Shown: positions 32,824 through 42,032 of the stretch, piece after piece
Numbering within the stretch: position 1 is the first letter of the stretch
How the letters are laid out: each line of letters starts with the position of its first letter
NCBI RefSeq assembly: GCF_000328705.1
Contig: NC_019673.1
Span: forward strand, 6,448,001-6,512,000
DNA: 64,000 nucleotides
Direction of reading: 5' to 3'
Source: Saccharothrix espanaensis DSM 44229
GTDB taxonomy: Bacteria; Actinomycetota; Actinomycetes; Mycobacteriales; Pseudonocardiaceae
Translations under genes and position numbers: made by a program
The notes under the pieces: model-generated
Databases searched by the model: none
Told to the model about the DNA's origin: nothing
What the model saw: only the letters and a program-made list of their open reading frames with translations

Positions 32824-34929
32824 TCACGTGGAGGTCGGGGGTGCGAGGGTCGGCGTTTGCAGGTTCTTCATCTGTTCCACCGATACCCCGGGGTTCGAGT
32901 CGGCCGCGGAGTTGACCCTGTGCGCTGCGGCGCGTTGTTCGACGACCATGAAGTACCTCCCGGCGCCGCCCGTCGTGATCGGCACCCGGTTGCCGGGGCG
33001 GGGGTGGACGTGGGTGACCTCGCCGACCTGCCGGGCGTTGCCGAAGACCGCGGACGTGCGGTTCTCGTCGTCGGCCGCCGGCAGCAGCTGTTGGCCGGCG
33101 AGCAGCCGGGCGACGAGCACGTCGACCATGTACTTGTAGATGGCCTCGGGTTCCGCGGTCACGCTCGTGCGTGGGCTGTTGAACGCCTGGAAGGTGGTGA
33201 CCACGGCGTCGGCCAACGGACCGGCGTGGGTGTCGACCAGCCACGCGAGCAGGAGCTTCGCGTCGTCGTCGGTGAGGATCGTCATCACCGCGTCCTGCGG
33301 GCTGAGCTTCAGCAGCACGTGGAACGCGTGCTTGTCGTCGTGGCCCACGTGCTCCCGACTCAGCTCGTGGTTGACGTACATCGCCTCCTGGTTCACCAGG
33401 TGGGTGAGCATCGAGGCCAGGTTGATACCGGGGCTCAGCGGACCCGCGGCCGCGTGGTTCGTGGTCCAGTTCGCGGTGATCTGGGTGACCAGGGCAGCGG
33501 CCTGCGTCCTGGCTCGGGCGTGCACCGCCCGCTGCGTCGGGCGCTCGAAGAACGCGCCGAAGTCCTTCGCCGACTCGGTGTTCGTCCGCCCGAGCTTGGA
33601 GTACGGAGCCGAGACGTTGGTCTGGGTGTTGAAGTTCGGCGTGGCCGTCTGCTTCTTGGACCGCGGCGGCGGGCTCGCCACCAGTCGGTACGTCCGTTCA
33701 TCCGCCGTTCTCAGTGAGCGGTTGTAGTCGCCGATGAGCTGCGCGATGGTGCCCGCCTTGCGGATGGCGGTCTTGAGCTTCTTCCTGGCTTCGAGAAGCG
33801 CGTCGCTCCGGTAGGTCTGCGGCGGGAGGGGACCGTAGACGAGTTCGATCGCGGGGTCGCCGGGCTCCATTCCCTCGATCACCAGCTTCATCACCGGCAG
33901 CCCGACCTCGGTCTCAGCGGGCGTGCGCGCGAGTTGCTGGCCGTTGACCATGCCTTCCTCGAGCTTGAGCACCGCGTTGCGCATCTCCATCTCCAGCCCG
34001 ACGACCATAGGGTTGTTCAGGTTCTTCGGCTGGGCCCGCGTGCCCGCGGCGCCCTGGTCGTAGTCGGTCATGTACTCGGCAACCAGGTCCGTCGTCACGT
34101 CCTCGTGTTCCACGAGCTGCTGGAGCCTGTCCTGGGAGCCCGGCGTCGAGTCGTTGACGACCGCGGCCGGGTTCACCCGTCCGCGCCGGATCTCGAAGAA
34201 GGTGATGAAGTCCGGTTCGTCCGCCAGCGCGCCGACCTGCTCCTTGAACTGGGTGAGCGGCATCCGCTGCACCGGGTGGTGCGCGTGCCCCACGTGCCCA
34301 TCGCCGGCATGGTGGTGCACCTGCGGCGCGCCGCCCGCCATGACGCGCCGCGCGTTGGCCTCCGCCGCCCGTTCGTAGGTGTCGGAGGGATCCGAGATCG
34401 CGAGGCCGTCACCTGTCGCCGTGCCCGCGACCGGGCCGCTGCGCTGCTGGATGACGTGGGTGAGCTCGTGCGCGAGGGTGTGCCGGTCGCCGCCGCCGGA
34501 ACCGATGACAACGTGCTCGCCCGACGTGTAGGCCTTCGCACCGACTTCGGCCGCCGACGACCGCGCGGCGGTGTCGGTGTGCAGCCGGACGTCGGAGAAG
34601 TCCGCACCGAGCCTGGACTCCATCTCGCTTCGGATCGGACCATCCAGCGGACGTCCCGCGGAGCGAAGCACTCCGTGCACCGCTGATCGTTGGACGGGGT
34701 GCTGATCGGCATCGGCGGGAGGCTCCTCACCGCGCCGGGCGGCTATAAGTCTGGCCACCGCATCGTTGCCCGCGCTGCGTTGCAGCCTCAGCACCATGTC
34801 CGGTGACAGGTGCTCCGGATACGCGGCCGCCGGCCCCGTCGCCCGGGTGTCCCCCGCCGACCCGGCAACACGGTCCTGGCGACTCCTGTCCGTGGAGTGC
34901 TGTCGCTCCGGCTGATCCTGGGTGTGCAC
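32824..34929 (-). CDS. Orphan eCIS-core (DUF4157) protein with HExxH and an unknown C-terminal region
   Basis: 701 aa. An N-terminal Gln/Arg-rich linker is followed by a DUF4157 (eCIS core) domain at about 85-165: VLRSAGRPLDGPIRSEMESR, FSDVRLHTDTAA, then the metallopeptidase motif AHELTHVIQQ near 152-158. A linker with VHHHAGDGHVGHAHH (possible metal-binding His cluster) follows. Residues about 225-700 are unrecognised and may be the effector. DUF4157 proteins are typically cargo of extracellular contractile injection systems, but no eCIS sheath, tube or ATPase gene lies in this window. GTG 34929 has GGAG 7 nt upstream. Confidence 0.82.
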   Translation of the reverse strand: MHTQDQPERQHSTDRSRQDRVAGSAGDTRATGPAAAYPEHLSPDMVLRLQRSAGNDAVARLIAARRGEEPPADADQHPVQRSAVHGVLRSAGRPLDGPIRSEMESRLGADFSDVRLHTDTAARSSAAEVGAKAYTSGEHVVIGSGGGDRHTLAHELTHVIQQRSGPVAGTATGDGLAISDPSDTYERAAEANARRVMAGGAPQVHHHAGDGHVGHAHHPVQRMPLTQFKEQVGALADEPDFITFFEIRRGRVNPAAVVNDSTPGSQDRLQQLVEHEDVTTDLVAEYMTDYDQGAAGTRAQPKNLNNPMVVGLEMEMRNAVLKLEEGMVNGQQLARTPAETEVGLPVMKLVIEGMEPGDPAIELVYGPLPPQTYRSDALLEARKKLKTAIRKAGTIAQLIGDYNRSLRTADERTYRLVASPPPRSKKQTATPNFNTQTNVSAPYSKLGRTNTESAKDFGAFFERPTQRAVHARARTQAAALVTQITANWTTNHAAAGPLSPGINLASMLTHLVNQEAMYVNHELSREHVGHDDKHAFHVLLKLSPQDAVMTILTDDDAKLLLAWLVDTHAGPLADAVVTTFQAFNSPRTSVTAEPEAIYKYMVDVLVARLLAGQQLLPAADDENRTSAVFGNARQVGEVTHVHPRPGNRVPITTGGAGRYFMVVEQRAAAHRVNSAADSNPGVSVEQMKNLQTPTLAPPTST

Positions 34930-35633
34930 GATCGTCTCCGTTCCGCGCAGGACCGCATGCGCAACAGGACCTGTCTACTTGCGCTCCGGCAAGGCAGTGA
35001 AGGTTCCGAAAGGCAAACCTCGGGCACGCTGATTGCCCTCACGTGCTCGACGAGGAGGTCGGGTCACGTCCGCACGGCCGAGTCGAGCGCGGAGGCATCG
35101 TGTCTTGGACCGGGGCAACCAGACGAACGTCCGCTCATGTCGCAGAGCGGGCACCGTGGCGGTTCAGGTCCTGGCGAACGATCTTGATCGTGGGGTGGTC
35201 GCGGCCCAAGACCCGCTCGCAGTCGGTGATACAACTTGAAGGCGCTGAAGTTCTTGTACGTGAGGCCGGTGACGTGGTTGTTGCCCTCGGTGGGGTGGCC
35301 GATGGTCTCGACCTGGACGGTGTTGTCGGGGCGGGGCGCAGGTGTGGCCGAAGATGCCGATGCTGGCGCTGTGCAGAAGGAACGGTCGAGCGTGTCGCCC
35401 GGCGCGGGACCTGTGACGACCAGAGTGTCGCCGTCGCGAGCGCGACGGCCCCACGACGGTGGCGAGTGTGCGGAACGACATGACGTCCGGCCGTTCTGTC
35501 GGAGTGGTCCGATGGCGTCACCGTGTCGAAGTGTGTCAGCGATTTCTCTGCAGAATCCTCGATCCGTGAAGGAGTTCCCGAACGAATGGCAAGGTGCGAG
35601 GCTGTAGGTTGCCGGTCCGGTTGGGGGAAGCGT
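34930..35633. other. Decayed stretch with secreted-protein-like and TPR-tail fragments
   Basis: No intact gene. On the minus strand a possible signal peptide spread over two frames (MSFRTLATVV, then GAVALATATLWSSQ, about 35435-35481) and a hydrophilic stretch (GNNHVTGLTYKNFSAF, near 35250) look like parts of one broken secreted protein. Immediately left of it (about 35137-35230) is a TPR-tail fragment, listed separately. Confidence 0.4.
35137..35230 (-). pseudogene. 3' relic of a TPR/NB-ARC protein
   Basis: A short minus-strand frame encodes CERVLGRDHPTIKIVRQDLN and then RHGARS before its stop. This is the canonical end of long TPR proteins of the NB-ARC/Kinesin-light-chain type (A-LGPDHP-T-x-x-VRxNL). 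Nothing upstream continues it, so it is the stump of a lost STAND/TPR gene. Confidence 0.45.
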
Positions 35634-38405
35634 GTGGAGATCGAGATCCGGGTGTTGGGCGAGGTGACCGTCCGCGGCGCGACCGGGGTGGTCGATCCCG
35701 GACCGGCGCGGCAGCGGTGCGTGTTGGCCGCCTTGGCTGTCGAGGTCGGTCGAGTGGTGCCGACACAACGGCTGGTGACACGGGTGTGGGGAGCCGATCC
35801 GCCTCATCGTGCTCGGGCGACGTTGTCCAGCTACGTCTCCCGTCTGCGCACCGTTCTGGCTCGGGCGAGCAGCTCACCGGGTGGGGGCGAACTGCTCCAG
35901 CGGGCGAGCGGGTACGTCCTGTCCCTCGACGACATGGCGGTCGACCTGCACAGGTTTTCCACTTTGCGGTCCCGTGCCCGGTCTGCCAGGGACGAGGAGG
36001 CGGAGTTGCTGCTCTCCGAGGCGGTCCAACTCTGGCGGGGCGAGGCGTTCAGTGGGCTGGACGGCGAGTGGGTGGCCGCAGAGCGGGACCGGTTGCACCT
36101 CGAGAGATTCGCCGCGGAGGCGGACTTGATCGACCTACGGTTGCGCAACGGTTCGGGTGACGACCTCGTGGCCTGGTTGGCGGCACGAACAGCCGAGCAT
36201 CCGCTGGACGAGCGGGCGACGGGGCAGTACATGCTCGCTCTCTACCGTGCGGGCCGGGCCGCCGACGCGTTGGAGCACTACCGTCGGCATCGAGACTGGT
36301 TGGCGGAGGAATTGGGCGCGGATCCGCGCGATTCCCTGCGGAGCCTGCATCGCCGGATTCTCGCCTCCGACCCCACCTTGGACGCCGTTGCACGTCCCGC
36401 CTCGACAGTCACACCGGTGGTCGTCCCTCGGCAACTGCCCGCGGTCCCTGCGGCCTTCGTCGGCCGTCTGGACGAACTCGGTCGTCTGGACATCGCAGGG
36501 GATGCGTCCTTCACGACCACGGTCGTCTCCGCGATCGCGGGCAACGGCGGTGTCGGGAAGACGTGGCTGGCGCTGCACTGGGCACACCGTCGGCTGGACC
36601 GGTTCCCCGACGGTCAACTGTTCGTGGACCTGCGCGGATTCGGTCCCGACGGACGACCGATGGAGGCAGGCACGGCCTTACGCGGGTTCCTCGACACGCT
36701 GGGCGTACGGCCGGGCGCTGTCCCCGCGGACCCGCACGCCCAGTCGGCGCTGTTCCGCAGCCTGGTCGCCGGCAAGCGGATGCTGATCGTGCTCGACAAC
36801 GCGGCTACCGCCGACCAGGTAGAACCGCTGCTGCCCGGCGGTGGTTCCTGCACCGTGCTGGTCACCAGCCGCAACCACCTTCCCAGCCTGATCACCCGGC
36901 ACGGAGCCCACCACCTGGCGCTGGACGCGCTCACCGAGGCCGAGGCCCGCGCACTGCTGACCCATCGCCTGGGCGCGGCCCGCGCCGATGCCGAGTCCGC
37001 GGCGATCGACGCGATCATCACAGCGTGCGGGGGCCTCCCGCTGGCGTTGGGCATCATCGCCGGCCGGGCACAGTTGCGGCCCGGTCTCCCGTTGTCCTTA
37101 CTGGCCACCGAAATCATCGAATCGGGCTTGCACGCGCTCGACGACGAAACCGCCGGCCTGCCGGCCGTGCTGTCTTGGTCCTACCGGGCGCTGAACGCCG
37201 ACCAAGCCACCGCGTTCGCGTTGCTCGGAGTCGCGCCGGGCCCTGACATTGCCCTCGCGGCCGTTGCCGCACTGCTCGACCGACCTCTGTCCGTGACGCG
37301 CACGGTGCTGCGGGGCCTGGTGCACGCTTCCCTGCTGGAGCAGGACTCGCAGGGCCGCTACCGGATGCACGACCTGGTCCGCCAGTACGCCGCCTCGTTG
37401 CCCGTACGGGACGGCGGCCTGGCACGGCGGCGGGTCCTCGACCACTACGCCCACACGGCGAGAACCGCGATGCGCCTGGTGCATCCGCGCATGCGAGACT
37501 TCGCGCACGACCCTGGCTTACCAGGACACGCCCCGGAGCCGCTGGCATCACGGGAACAAGCGTGGTTGTGGTTCCGCCATGAACAACGGTGCGTACTGGC
37601 CGCCCAACGCCTCGCCATCGACCTGGACGACCACCGGACCGCTTACCTTATCGCGCGCTATCTGTACCCGTTCCACTTCATGACTGCGGATTTCGCACAC
37701 GAGGTCGAGTCGTGGCGGACCGCGCTTCCCGCCGTTCTGCGACTTGACGACCCGACAGCACATGGCGACGCCTACCGCTCCCTCGGCTGGGCACTGTGTT
37801 CAGTGGGCCGACTCGACGAGGGGACACGTTACCTCGACACCGCGCTCGGTATCGCCGAGGAGACCGGCGACGACCGTTGCCTGTCAGGGGTCTACATCGC
37901 TTTCGCCCTTGCCTTGGGTGACCAAGGGAGGCACGCGGACGCACTGCGCAGCGCCACCCAGGCCATCCACCTCATCAGTCGAACTGAACCCTCGCCGAGC
38001 ACGAGCACGGCCCGGACCATCGCCGCACACCACGCGGCCCGCCTTGGACACCACGACCTTGCCACGGCGCACTGCCATGCCGTCCTGCAGGAGTTGCGCG
38101 GACACCCCGACCGCGACATCGAGGCCAACGTCCTGTTCACCTTGGGCCTGGTGGCCATTGGCACCGGTGACACCCGACACGCCGTGACCCAGCTCGAAAC
38201 CGCTCTCGCCCTCTTCCGCGACGATGCCAACACCTTCATGCAGGCCGACACCCTGGAAAAGCTCGCCGAGGCACTAGACGCCCTCGACCACCACGACCAA
38301 GCCCGCCGACACCGGCGGGCCGCGGCGTCGCTTTATCTAGCCCAGCAACGTCAGAACGATCTCCGTCGCGTCCGGCAACAAGAAAGCAATCAGTCGCAAC
38401 GCTGA
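35634..38405 (+). CDS. AfsR-like SARP regulator with NB-ARC and TPR domains
   Basis: 923 aa. Residues 1-95 are an OmpR-type winged helix (IRVLGEVTVRG, then PARQRCVLAALAVEVGRVVP). Residues about 95-245 are the bacterial transcriptional activation domain, followed by an NB-ARC ATPase (Walker A GNGGVGKT near 304-311, Walker B LIVLDNAAT) and TPR-like repeats to the end. AfsR of Streptomyces has this exact order and activates secondary-metabolism regulators after phosphorylation by Ser/Thr kinases. GTG 35634 was chosen because GGGGGAAG precedes it and SARPs begin at this strand. No biosynthetic cluster is adjacent. Confidence 0.88.
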   Translation: MEIEIRVLGEVTVRGATGVVDPGPARQRCVLAALAVEVGRVVPTQRLVTRVWGADPPHRARATLSSYVSRLRTVLARASSSPGGGELLQRASGYVLSLDDMAVDLHRFSTLRSRARSARDEEAELLLSEAVQLWRGEAFSGLDGEWVAAERDRLHLERFAAEADLIDLRLRNGSGDDLVAWLAARTAEHPLDERATGQYMLALYRAGRAADALEHYRRHRDWLAEELGADPRDSLRSLHRRILASDPTLDAVARPASTVTPVVVPRQLPAVPAAFVGRLDELGRLDIAGDASFTTTVVSAIAGNGGVGKTWLALHWAHRRLDRFPDGQLFVDLRGFGPDGRPMEAGTALRGFLDTLGVRPGAVPADPHAQSALFRSLVAGKRMLIVLDNAATADQVEPLLPGGGSCTVLVTSRNHLPSLITRHGAHHLALDALTEAEARALLTHRLGAARADAESAAIDAIITACGGLPLALGIIAGRAQLRPGLPLSLLATEIIESGLHALDDETAGLPAVLSWSYRALNADQATAFALLGVAPGPDIALAAVAALLDRPLSVTRTVLRGLVHASLLEQDSQGRYRMHDLVRQYAASLPVRDGGLARRRVLDHYAHTARTAMRLVHPRMRDFAHDPGLPGHAPEPLASREQAWLWFRHEQRCVLAAQRLAIDLDDHRTAYLIARYLYPFHFMTADFAHEVESWRTALPAVLRLDDPTAHGDAYRSLGWALCSVGRLDEGTRYLDTALGIAEETGDDRCLSGVYIAFALALGDQGRHADALRSATQAIHLISRTEPSPSTSTARTIAAHHAARLGHHDLATAHCHAVLQELRGHPDRDIEANVLFTLGLVAIGTGDTRHAVTQLETALALFRDDANTFMQADTLEKLAEALDALDHHDQARRHRRAAASLYLAQQRQNDLRRVRQQESNQSQR

Positions 38406-38499
38406 ACGGGACGCTGTCACACCCGCACCGCACAGCCGTTTCCACACCGGCAGTGTCGCTCCCGACAAAGTCGGACCGCCGAACTCGACAATCCTTCGC

Positions 38500-38800
38500 C
38501 TGGTCCACGCCTCAAACTGGCAGGACGCCCGCTACCCCGCCATCATCCGGCTCCAGGACAACGCCTGGGCCGAGTTCGTGCCGTTCCTGGCCTTCGACGT
38601 CGAGATCCGGCAGGTGATCTGCCCGACCAACGCCATCGAGAGCGTCAACGCCCGCATCCGCCGCGCGGTCACTTCCCCCACGAGCAGGCCGCACTCGAGT
38701 GCGTATACCTCGCGGTGACGAGCCTGGACTCGACCAGCACCGGACGCAAGCAACCCTCTTCAACCCCGACTTACACCGCTCGTTTGACCGACCGATGGCT
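38500..38800 (+). pseudogene. IS256-family (Mutator-type) transposase 3' relic
   Basis: One frame reads NWQDARYPAIIRLQDNAWAE, then CPTNAIESVNARIRRAV, the C-terminal signature of IS256 transposases (TNAIES-x-NARxRRAV). Near 38670 the coding sequence shifts frame and continues GHFPHEQAALECVYLAVTSL, then STGRKQ. The catalytic DDE region upstream is missing. It is a truncated, frameshifted element end and cannot be active; no terminal inverted repeat was recognised. Confidence 0.8.
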
Positions 38801-39290
38801 CATCCTGCCCAACGGGGCCGCGACGGTCACCGCCGCCTGCCGGACGTCCCCGCCCGGGAAATGGGCAGCATCGCGGAAGTTGCCGCCGGCCTGCTGAGCG
38901 CGAGGATTGTGCTGTCCGAACCAGACAGACTGTTCCGGCCCTGCGAATGGTGCGTGCAGATGCACGTCACCGTGCAGGACACCGGCCTGCGCCACCGTCG
39001 CGCGATCGACCGCGACCGCGTGCTGGCCGCCCTCCGCCGGAACCCCGCCCACCGGCTCACTCACCCGATCCCGCTCTCCACGCCTCGGCCGATTCCGACC
39101 CGCGGCACGGCAACGATCACACCTTCGCCAGCCCGGCACACTGCAGGACTGCGGACATGGCCCAGTGCCACCTCCCGGCCGAATCAGGCGTCGGGACTGC
39201 TTCACGGCACCACTGTCCGAGCGGCGATGCGGACTGACCGCTGCCACCGGCTGTGAACCCTGCGCCCCAACGGAGAGCGATCTAGGCACT

Positions 39291-39311
39291 ATCCACAAAG
39301 GACAGTTTGGG
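39291..39311. repeat. Dispersed motif copy (ATCCACAAAGGACAGTTTGG)
   Basis: Shares the core GGACAGTTTGG with the copies at 24260 and 52793, with AA replacing GT in the dyad. It borders the IS256 relic region, which makes an insertion-sequence-end origin plausible. Confidence 0.5.
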
Positions 39312-39371
39312 TCCGTTGTTTGGCGGGTTGAGGGCGTTAAGTGCCGAGCAGGGTTGGCGACTCGCTGGCGG

Positions 39372-39821
39372 TCAACTTCCGGACGTGTCGCGGCTCGTGG
39401 TCAGCTTTCGGGTTTCTTCGCGGAGCACCTCCGCCGTTCGGGTCGCCCAGTCGGCGATGAGTTGCTGCTGTTCGGGGTTGTAGCGGGCGGTCACCTCGCC
39501 CATTGCCGCGTTGAGGCCCGCGAAGGCGCTGCCGAGTGCATTGCCCACGGCCGTGACCAGGACGCGTCGACGGTCGGTCGGGTCGGGGTCGCGGCGGGCC
39601 AGGCCGGCGCGTTCCAGGCGGTCCACGACGCCGGTCACGGCGCCCGGCGTGAGGTTGATCCGCTTGGCGAGGTCGCCTGCCGTCATCGGACCGTGACGGC
39701 CGATGAGGGCGAGCGCGCGCTGGTCGACGGCGGTGACGCCGAGGTGCGCGCCCACCGCTTCGTGGAACGCCACCACGGCGGTGCTCAGCTCGCGTCCGAG
39801 GTCACGCCCGAGGTCGCTCAT
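39372..39821 (-). CDS. MarR family regulator
   Basis: 149 aa. The winged HTH is evident: GPMTAGDLAKRINLTPGAVT followed by GVVDRLERAGLARRDPDPTD and RRRVLVT (wing). ATG 39821 follows TAAAGT by 7 nt on the minus strand, so the message may be leaderless; GTG 39830 would add three residues. It diverges from a membrane-protein gene at 39889 and the 67-bp gap has a 14-bp dyad, so it probably represses itself and that gene. Confidence 0.87.
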   Translation of the reverse strand: MSDLGRDLGRELSTAVVAFHEAVGAHLGVTAVDQRALALIGRHGPMTAGDLAKRINLTPGAVTGVVDRLERAGLARRDPDPTDRRRVLVTAVGNALGSAFAGLNAAMGEVTARYNPEQQQLIADWATRTAEVLREETRKLTTSRDTSGS

Positions 39822-39847
39822 GGGAGGCACTTTACCGTGGCCAATAT

Positions 39848-39861
39848 TTCAGTACACTGAA
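39848..39861. promoter_or_regulatory. Likely MarR operator TTCAGTACACTGAA
   Basis: Inverted repeat TTCAGT-N2-ACTGAA in the divergent marR/membrane-gene gap, in an AT-rich patch unusual for this genome. Half-site sequence GTTCA recurs at 39870 in ATGTTCAA. Size and place fit a MarR dimer site. Confidence 0.65.
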
Positions 39862-39888
39862 CTAAAATGTTCAACCTGGGAGGAACCT

Positions 39889-40398
39889 GTGCGGATGTGG
39901 GGCGCGGAGCTAAAGCTGGCGCTGGAGGTGCCGCACTGGACGTGGCGGTTCTACCTGCGGCACCTGCCGTTGATCGTGGGACTGTCGCTGATCCCGTCCG
40001 TTCAGCGGCTGATCGCCGTGAACTGGGGCATCCCCGGCGGGTGGGCGGTGGCGTCGGAGATCGTCGTCGTGGCGGTGCGGGTTGGGCTCGTGCTGGCCGT
40101 CGGACGGCTCGCGCTGCGCGGCGGGAAGGCGACGTGGGAGCGGTTCACGACGTTCGCGACGGCGCACTGGCGGAGCCTGGTGTGGCAGGGCGTGCTGCTG
40201 TGCGTCGCGTTCCTGGTGTTCGACGTGGTGGCGGAAACCGTCGTCGGCGGGCTGCTGCCGACGGAGGCGCGGCAGGGCTACCAGGCGGTGCTGCTGTTCG
40301 TGAAGAACCCGACGATCATCGCGTTGACGCTGGTGTGGTGGGTCGGGCTGGTGCGCCACACTTCGTGGACGGCGCAGGACCGGCGCGTCGCGGTGTGA
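39889..40398 (+). CDS. Four-helix membrane protein under MarR control
   Basis: 169 aa. Four hydrophobic helices (about 23-40, 55-75, 95-115, 140-158) and a short basic tail. No transporter motif is visible. GTG 39889 is used because GGGAGGA ends 5 nt upstream; ATG 39895 in the same frame is a close alternative. It diverges from the marR gene, the usual arrangement for a MarR target. Confidence 0.7.
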   Translation: MRMWGAELKLALEVPHWTWRFYLRHLPLIVGLSLIPSVQRLIAVNWGIPGGWAVASEIVVVAVRVGLVLAVGRLALRGGKATWERFTTFATAHWRSLVWQGVLLCVAFLVFDVVAETVVGGLLPTEARQGYQAVLLFVKNPTIIALTLVWWVGLVRHTSWTAQDRRVAV

Positions 40399-40399
40399 A

Positions 40400-40675
40400 G
40401 GCCAGTGATGGCCGTGGTGCGGTGCAAGGCTCGATCACCGATGCCCTGGCCCGCTGCGACGCGTTGCGCCTGCGCCACGGCCTGTTCACCTCCACCCCCG
40501 ACGCCGCCACGGGCGCAACCAGCACGGCGTGGCCCGTCGGCTCCGCTCCGGACTGCCGTATGTCTCCGCCTTGCCGGTGGCCGGGCTGCGCGCCGACGCG
40601 GACCGGCTGGCACGGGACATCCGCGAGCCGAACACCGCCTACCACGCGCTGATCCCGGACGACGAGGTTGGGTAA
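40400..40675 (+). pseudogene. DIP1984 family relic, N-terminally truncated and frameshifted
   Basis: The first frame reads GSITDALARCDALRLRHGLF and TSTPDAATG, matching the middle of DIP1984 family proteins (TLTDALAxRDxLRLRH). Near 40510 the coding sequence moves to another frame and continues SGLPYVSALPVAGLRADADR and LARDIRE, the family's C-terminal part. The N-terminal about 80 residues and the end motif (ELDTRIQ-type) are lost. Confidence 0.65.
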
Positions 40676-40978
40676 GGGGTTTCCCGAGGCGCCCTCTCCG
40701 GCAGATCGCCATGCCTGCCTCCTGGGTCACGGCGCCGCACGTTTCCCAGGAGTAGAGCCGGTATCACGTTCCCGCCGCCTCGCCCGTTGCTCGGATTCGA
40801 CCGGCGCGCTTTCTGCCGCAAGGCAAAGACGGCGGGTCGTGCCCTGCTCTTACGACTGCCCCTATGGGCACACGTCGACCGAGCCGTATCTGGCATCCCC
40901 ATCGGTCCGTCTTCCCTTGCGGGAGAAGCGGAAGGCATCTCCCAGCTCACGAACATCCCATCTGTGAAGGGAAAGCAC
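40676..40978. other. Leader region of the S1 peptidase gene
   Basis: No gene is seen. The right end contains the ribosome site GAAGGGAAAG (40966-40975) for the secreted protease. No hairpin or repeat stands out. Confidence 0.4.
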
Positions 40979-41977
40979 GTGCGCCTGAGGAAGAAACTCT
41001 TGACCTCGTTCATCGCCGCGCTGGCCGTCGTGTCGTTCTCCGCCGGGACGGCCCAGGCCGACGACAAGAACGGCGGCGTCGCGAAGCTGGGCGGGCAGCC
41101 GCCGGTGGCGGCCGACGTCGCCGCGGCGAAGTCCTCCCCGACGGTGAGCGCCGCGGCCAGACAGGTCTCGGCCACGATCCAGTCGCGGATCGTCGACCAC
41201 GTCCGGACTCGCGGCACCACGCACACGTTCGGCACCTACGCCGACGCCCTGACCGGCAAGGTCGTCGTGGAGACGGACGCGCCCGCCCACGTCGTGGCCT
41301 CGCTGGTCGGCGATCACGCCGGATCGGTCGAGGTCCGTCGGCAGACCGCCAAGGACGACTACAGCCGGCGGGACGACGTCCCGGCCTTCTGGGGCGGTTC
41401 CGGCATCACCTTCGCGGCCCCGAACGGCCACTGCTCGGCCGGTTACACGGTGCAGAACTCGGTGGGCACGCGGTTCATGGTCACCGCGGGGCACTGCTTC
41501 GCCGACAACGCGGTGGCGGTGACCGAGCTCGGCGGGCGGGTCGTCGGCACCGCGAGCGGCAACGGCTTGTCCGGCCAGGACATGGTGCTGCTGGGCGGGC
41601 AGTCGTACAGCCCGTTCATCTACGTCGGCGGCGTGGACAGCGGGACCGGCCACCACGTGGCGTCGGCGTCGGACCCCGTCATCGGCTTCGCCAACTACTG
41701 CCACAGCGGGCGGACGACCGGCGAGCACTGCGGCCACACCGTCAGCAGCACCACGGGGACGGTGTGCACCTCCAGCGGCTGCAAGTCGCCGGTCATCGTC
41801 TACAGCGGCGGCACGCTGCCGCAGGGCGGTGACTCGGGCGCCCCGTTCTACGCCCTGAGCGTGGGCGGCACCGACAAGCACATCCGGGGCCACCACATCG
41901 CCAGCAGCGGCAGCACCCGGTACGCCGAACCGTGGAGCCGGGTCCAGGCCCGGTACGGCGTGTCGATCGTGACCTGA
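40979..41977 (+). CDS. Secreted trypsin-like (S1) serine protease
   Basis: 332 aa. A signal peptide (MRLRKKLLTSFIAALAVVSF, cleavage near AQADD) is followed by a pro-region of about 100 residues. The catalytic domain has the triad His172 (MVTAGHCF), Asp201 (GQDMVLL) and Ser286 (GGDSGAPFY). Three Cys pairs are likely (CHSG, CGHT, CTSSGC). It resembles streptogrisin-type alpha-lytic proteases, acting outside the cell on protein nutrients. GTG 40979 fits the AAGGGAAAG site; GTG 40964 would add five residues. Confidence 0.88.
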   Translation: MRLRKKLLTSFIAALAVVSFSAGTAQADDKNGGVAKLGGQPPVAADVAAAKSSPTVSAAARQVSATIQSRIVDHVRTRGTTHTFGTYADALTGKVVVETDAPAHVVASLVGDHAGSVEVRRQTAKDDYSRRDDVPAFWGGSGITFAAPNGHCSAGYTVQNSVGTRFMVTAGHCFADNAVAVTELGGRVVGTASGNGLSGQDMVLLGGQSYSPFIYVGGVDSGTGHHVASASDPVIGFANYCHSGRTTGEHCGHTVSSTTGTVCTSSGCKSPVIVYSGGTLPQGGDSGAPFYALSVGGTDKHIRGHHIASSGSTRYAEPWSRVQARYGVSIVT

Positions 41978-41992
41978 GCCCTGCTCCGCAAC

Positions 41993-42026
41993 GCGGCCGG
42001 GAGCGGATCCGCACCGTCCCGGCCGC
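41993..42026. terminator. Bidirectional hairpin terminator
   Basis: Perfect 10-bp arms GCGGCCGGGA (41993-42002) and TCCCGGCCGC (42017-42026); the loop itself contains the palindrome GCGGATCCGC. It sits in the 55-bp gap between the convergent S1 protease and lipoprotein genes and can serve both. Confidence 0.75.
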
Positions 42027-42032
42027 ACCCGT

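Larger units (their letters stand above)
38406..39371. other. Relic-rich gap after the SARP gene
   Basis: Contains the IS256 relic (38500-38800), a coding-like fragment in another plus frame (RPCEWCVQMHVTVQDTG, about 38940-39000) that I cannot identify, and the dispersed motif ATCCACAAAGGACAGTTTGG at 39291-39310. No intact gene is supported. Confidence 0.5.
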
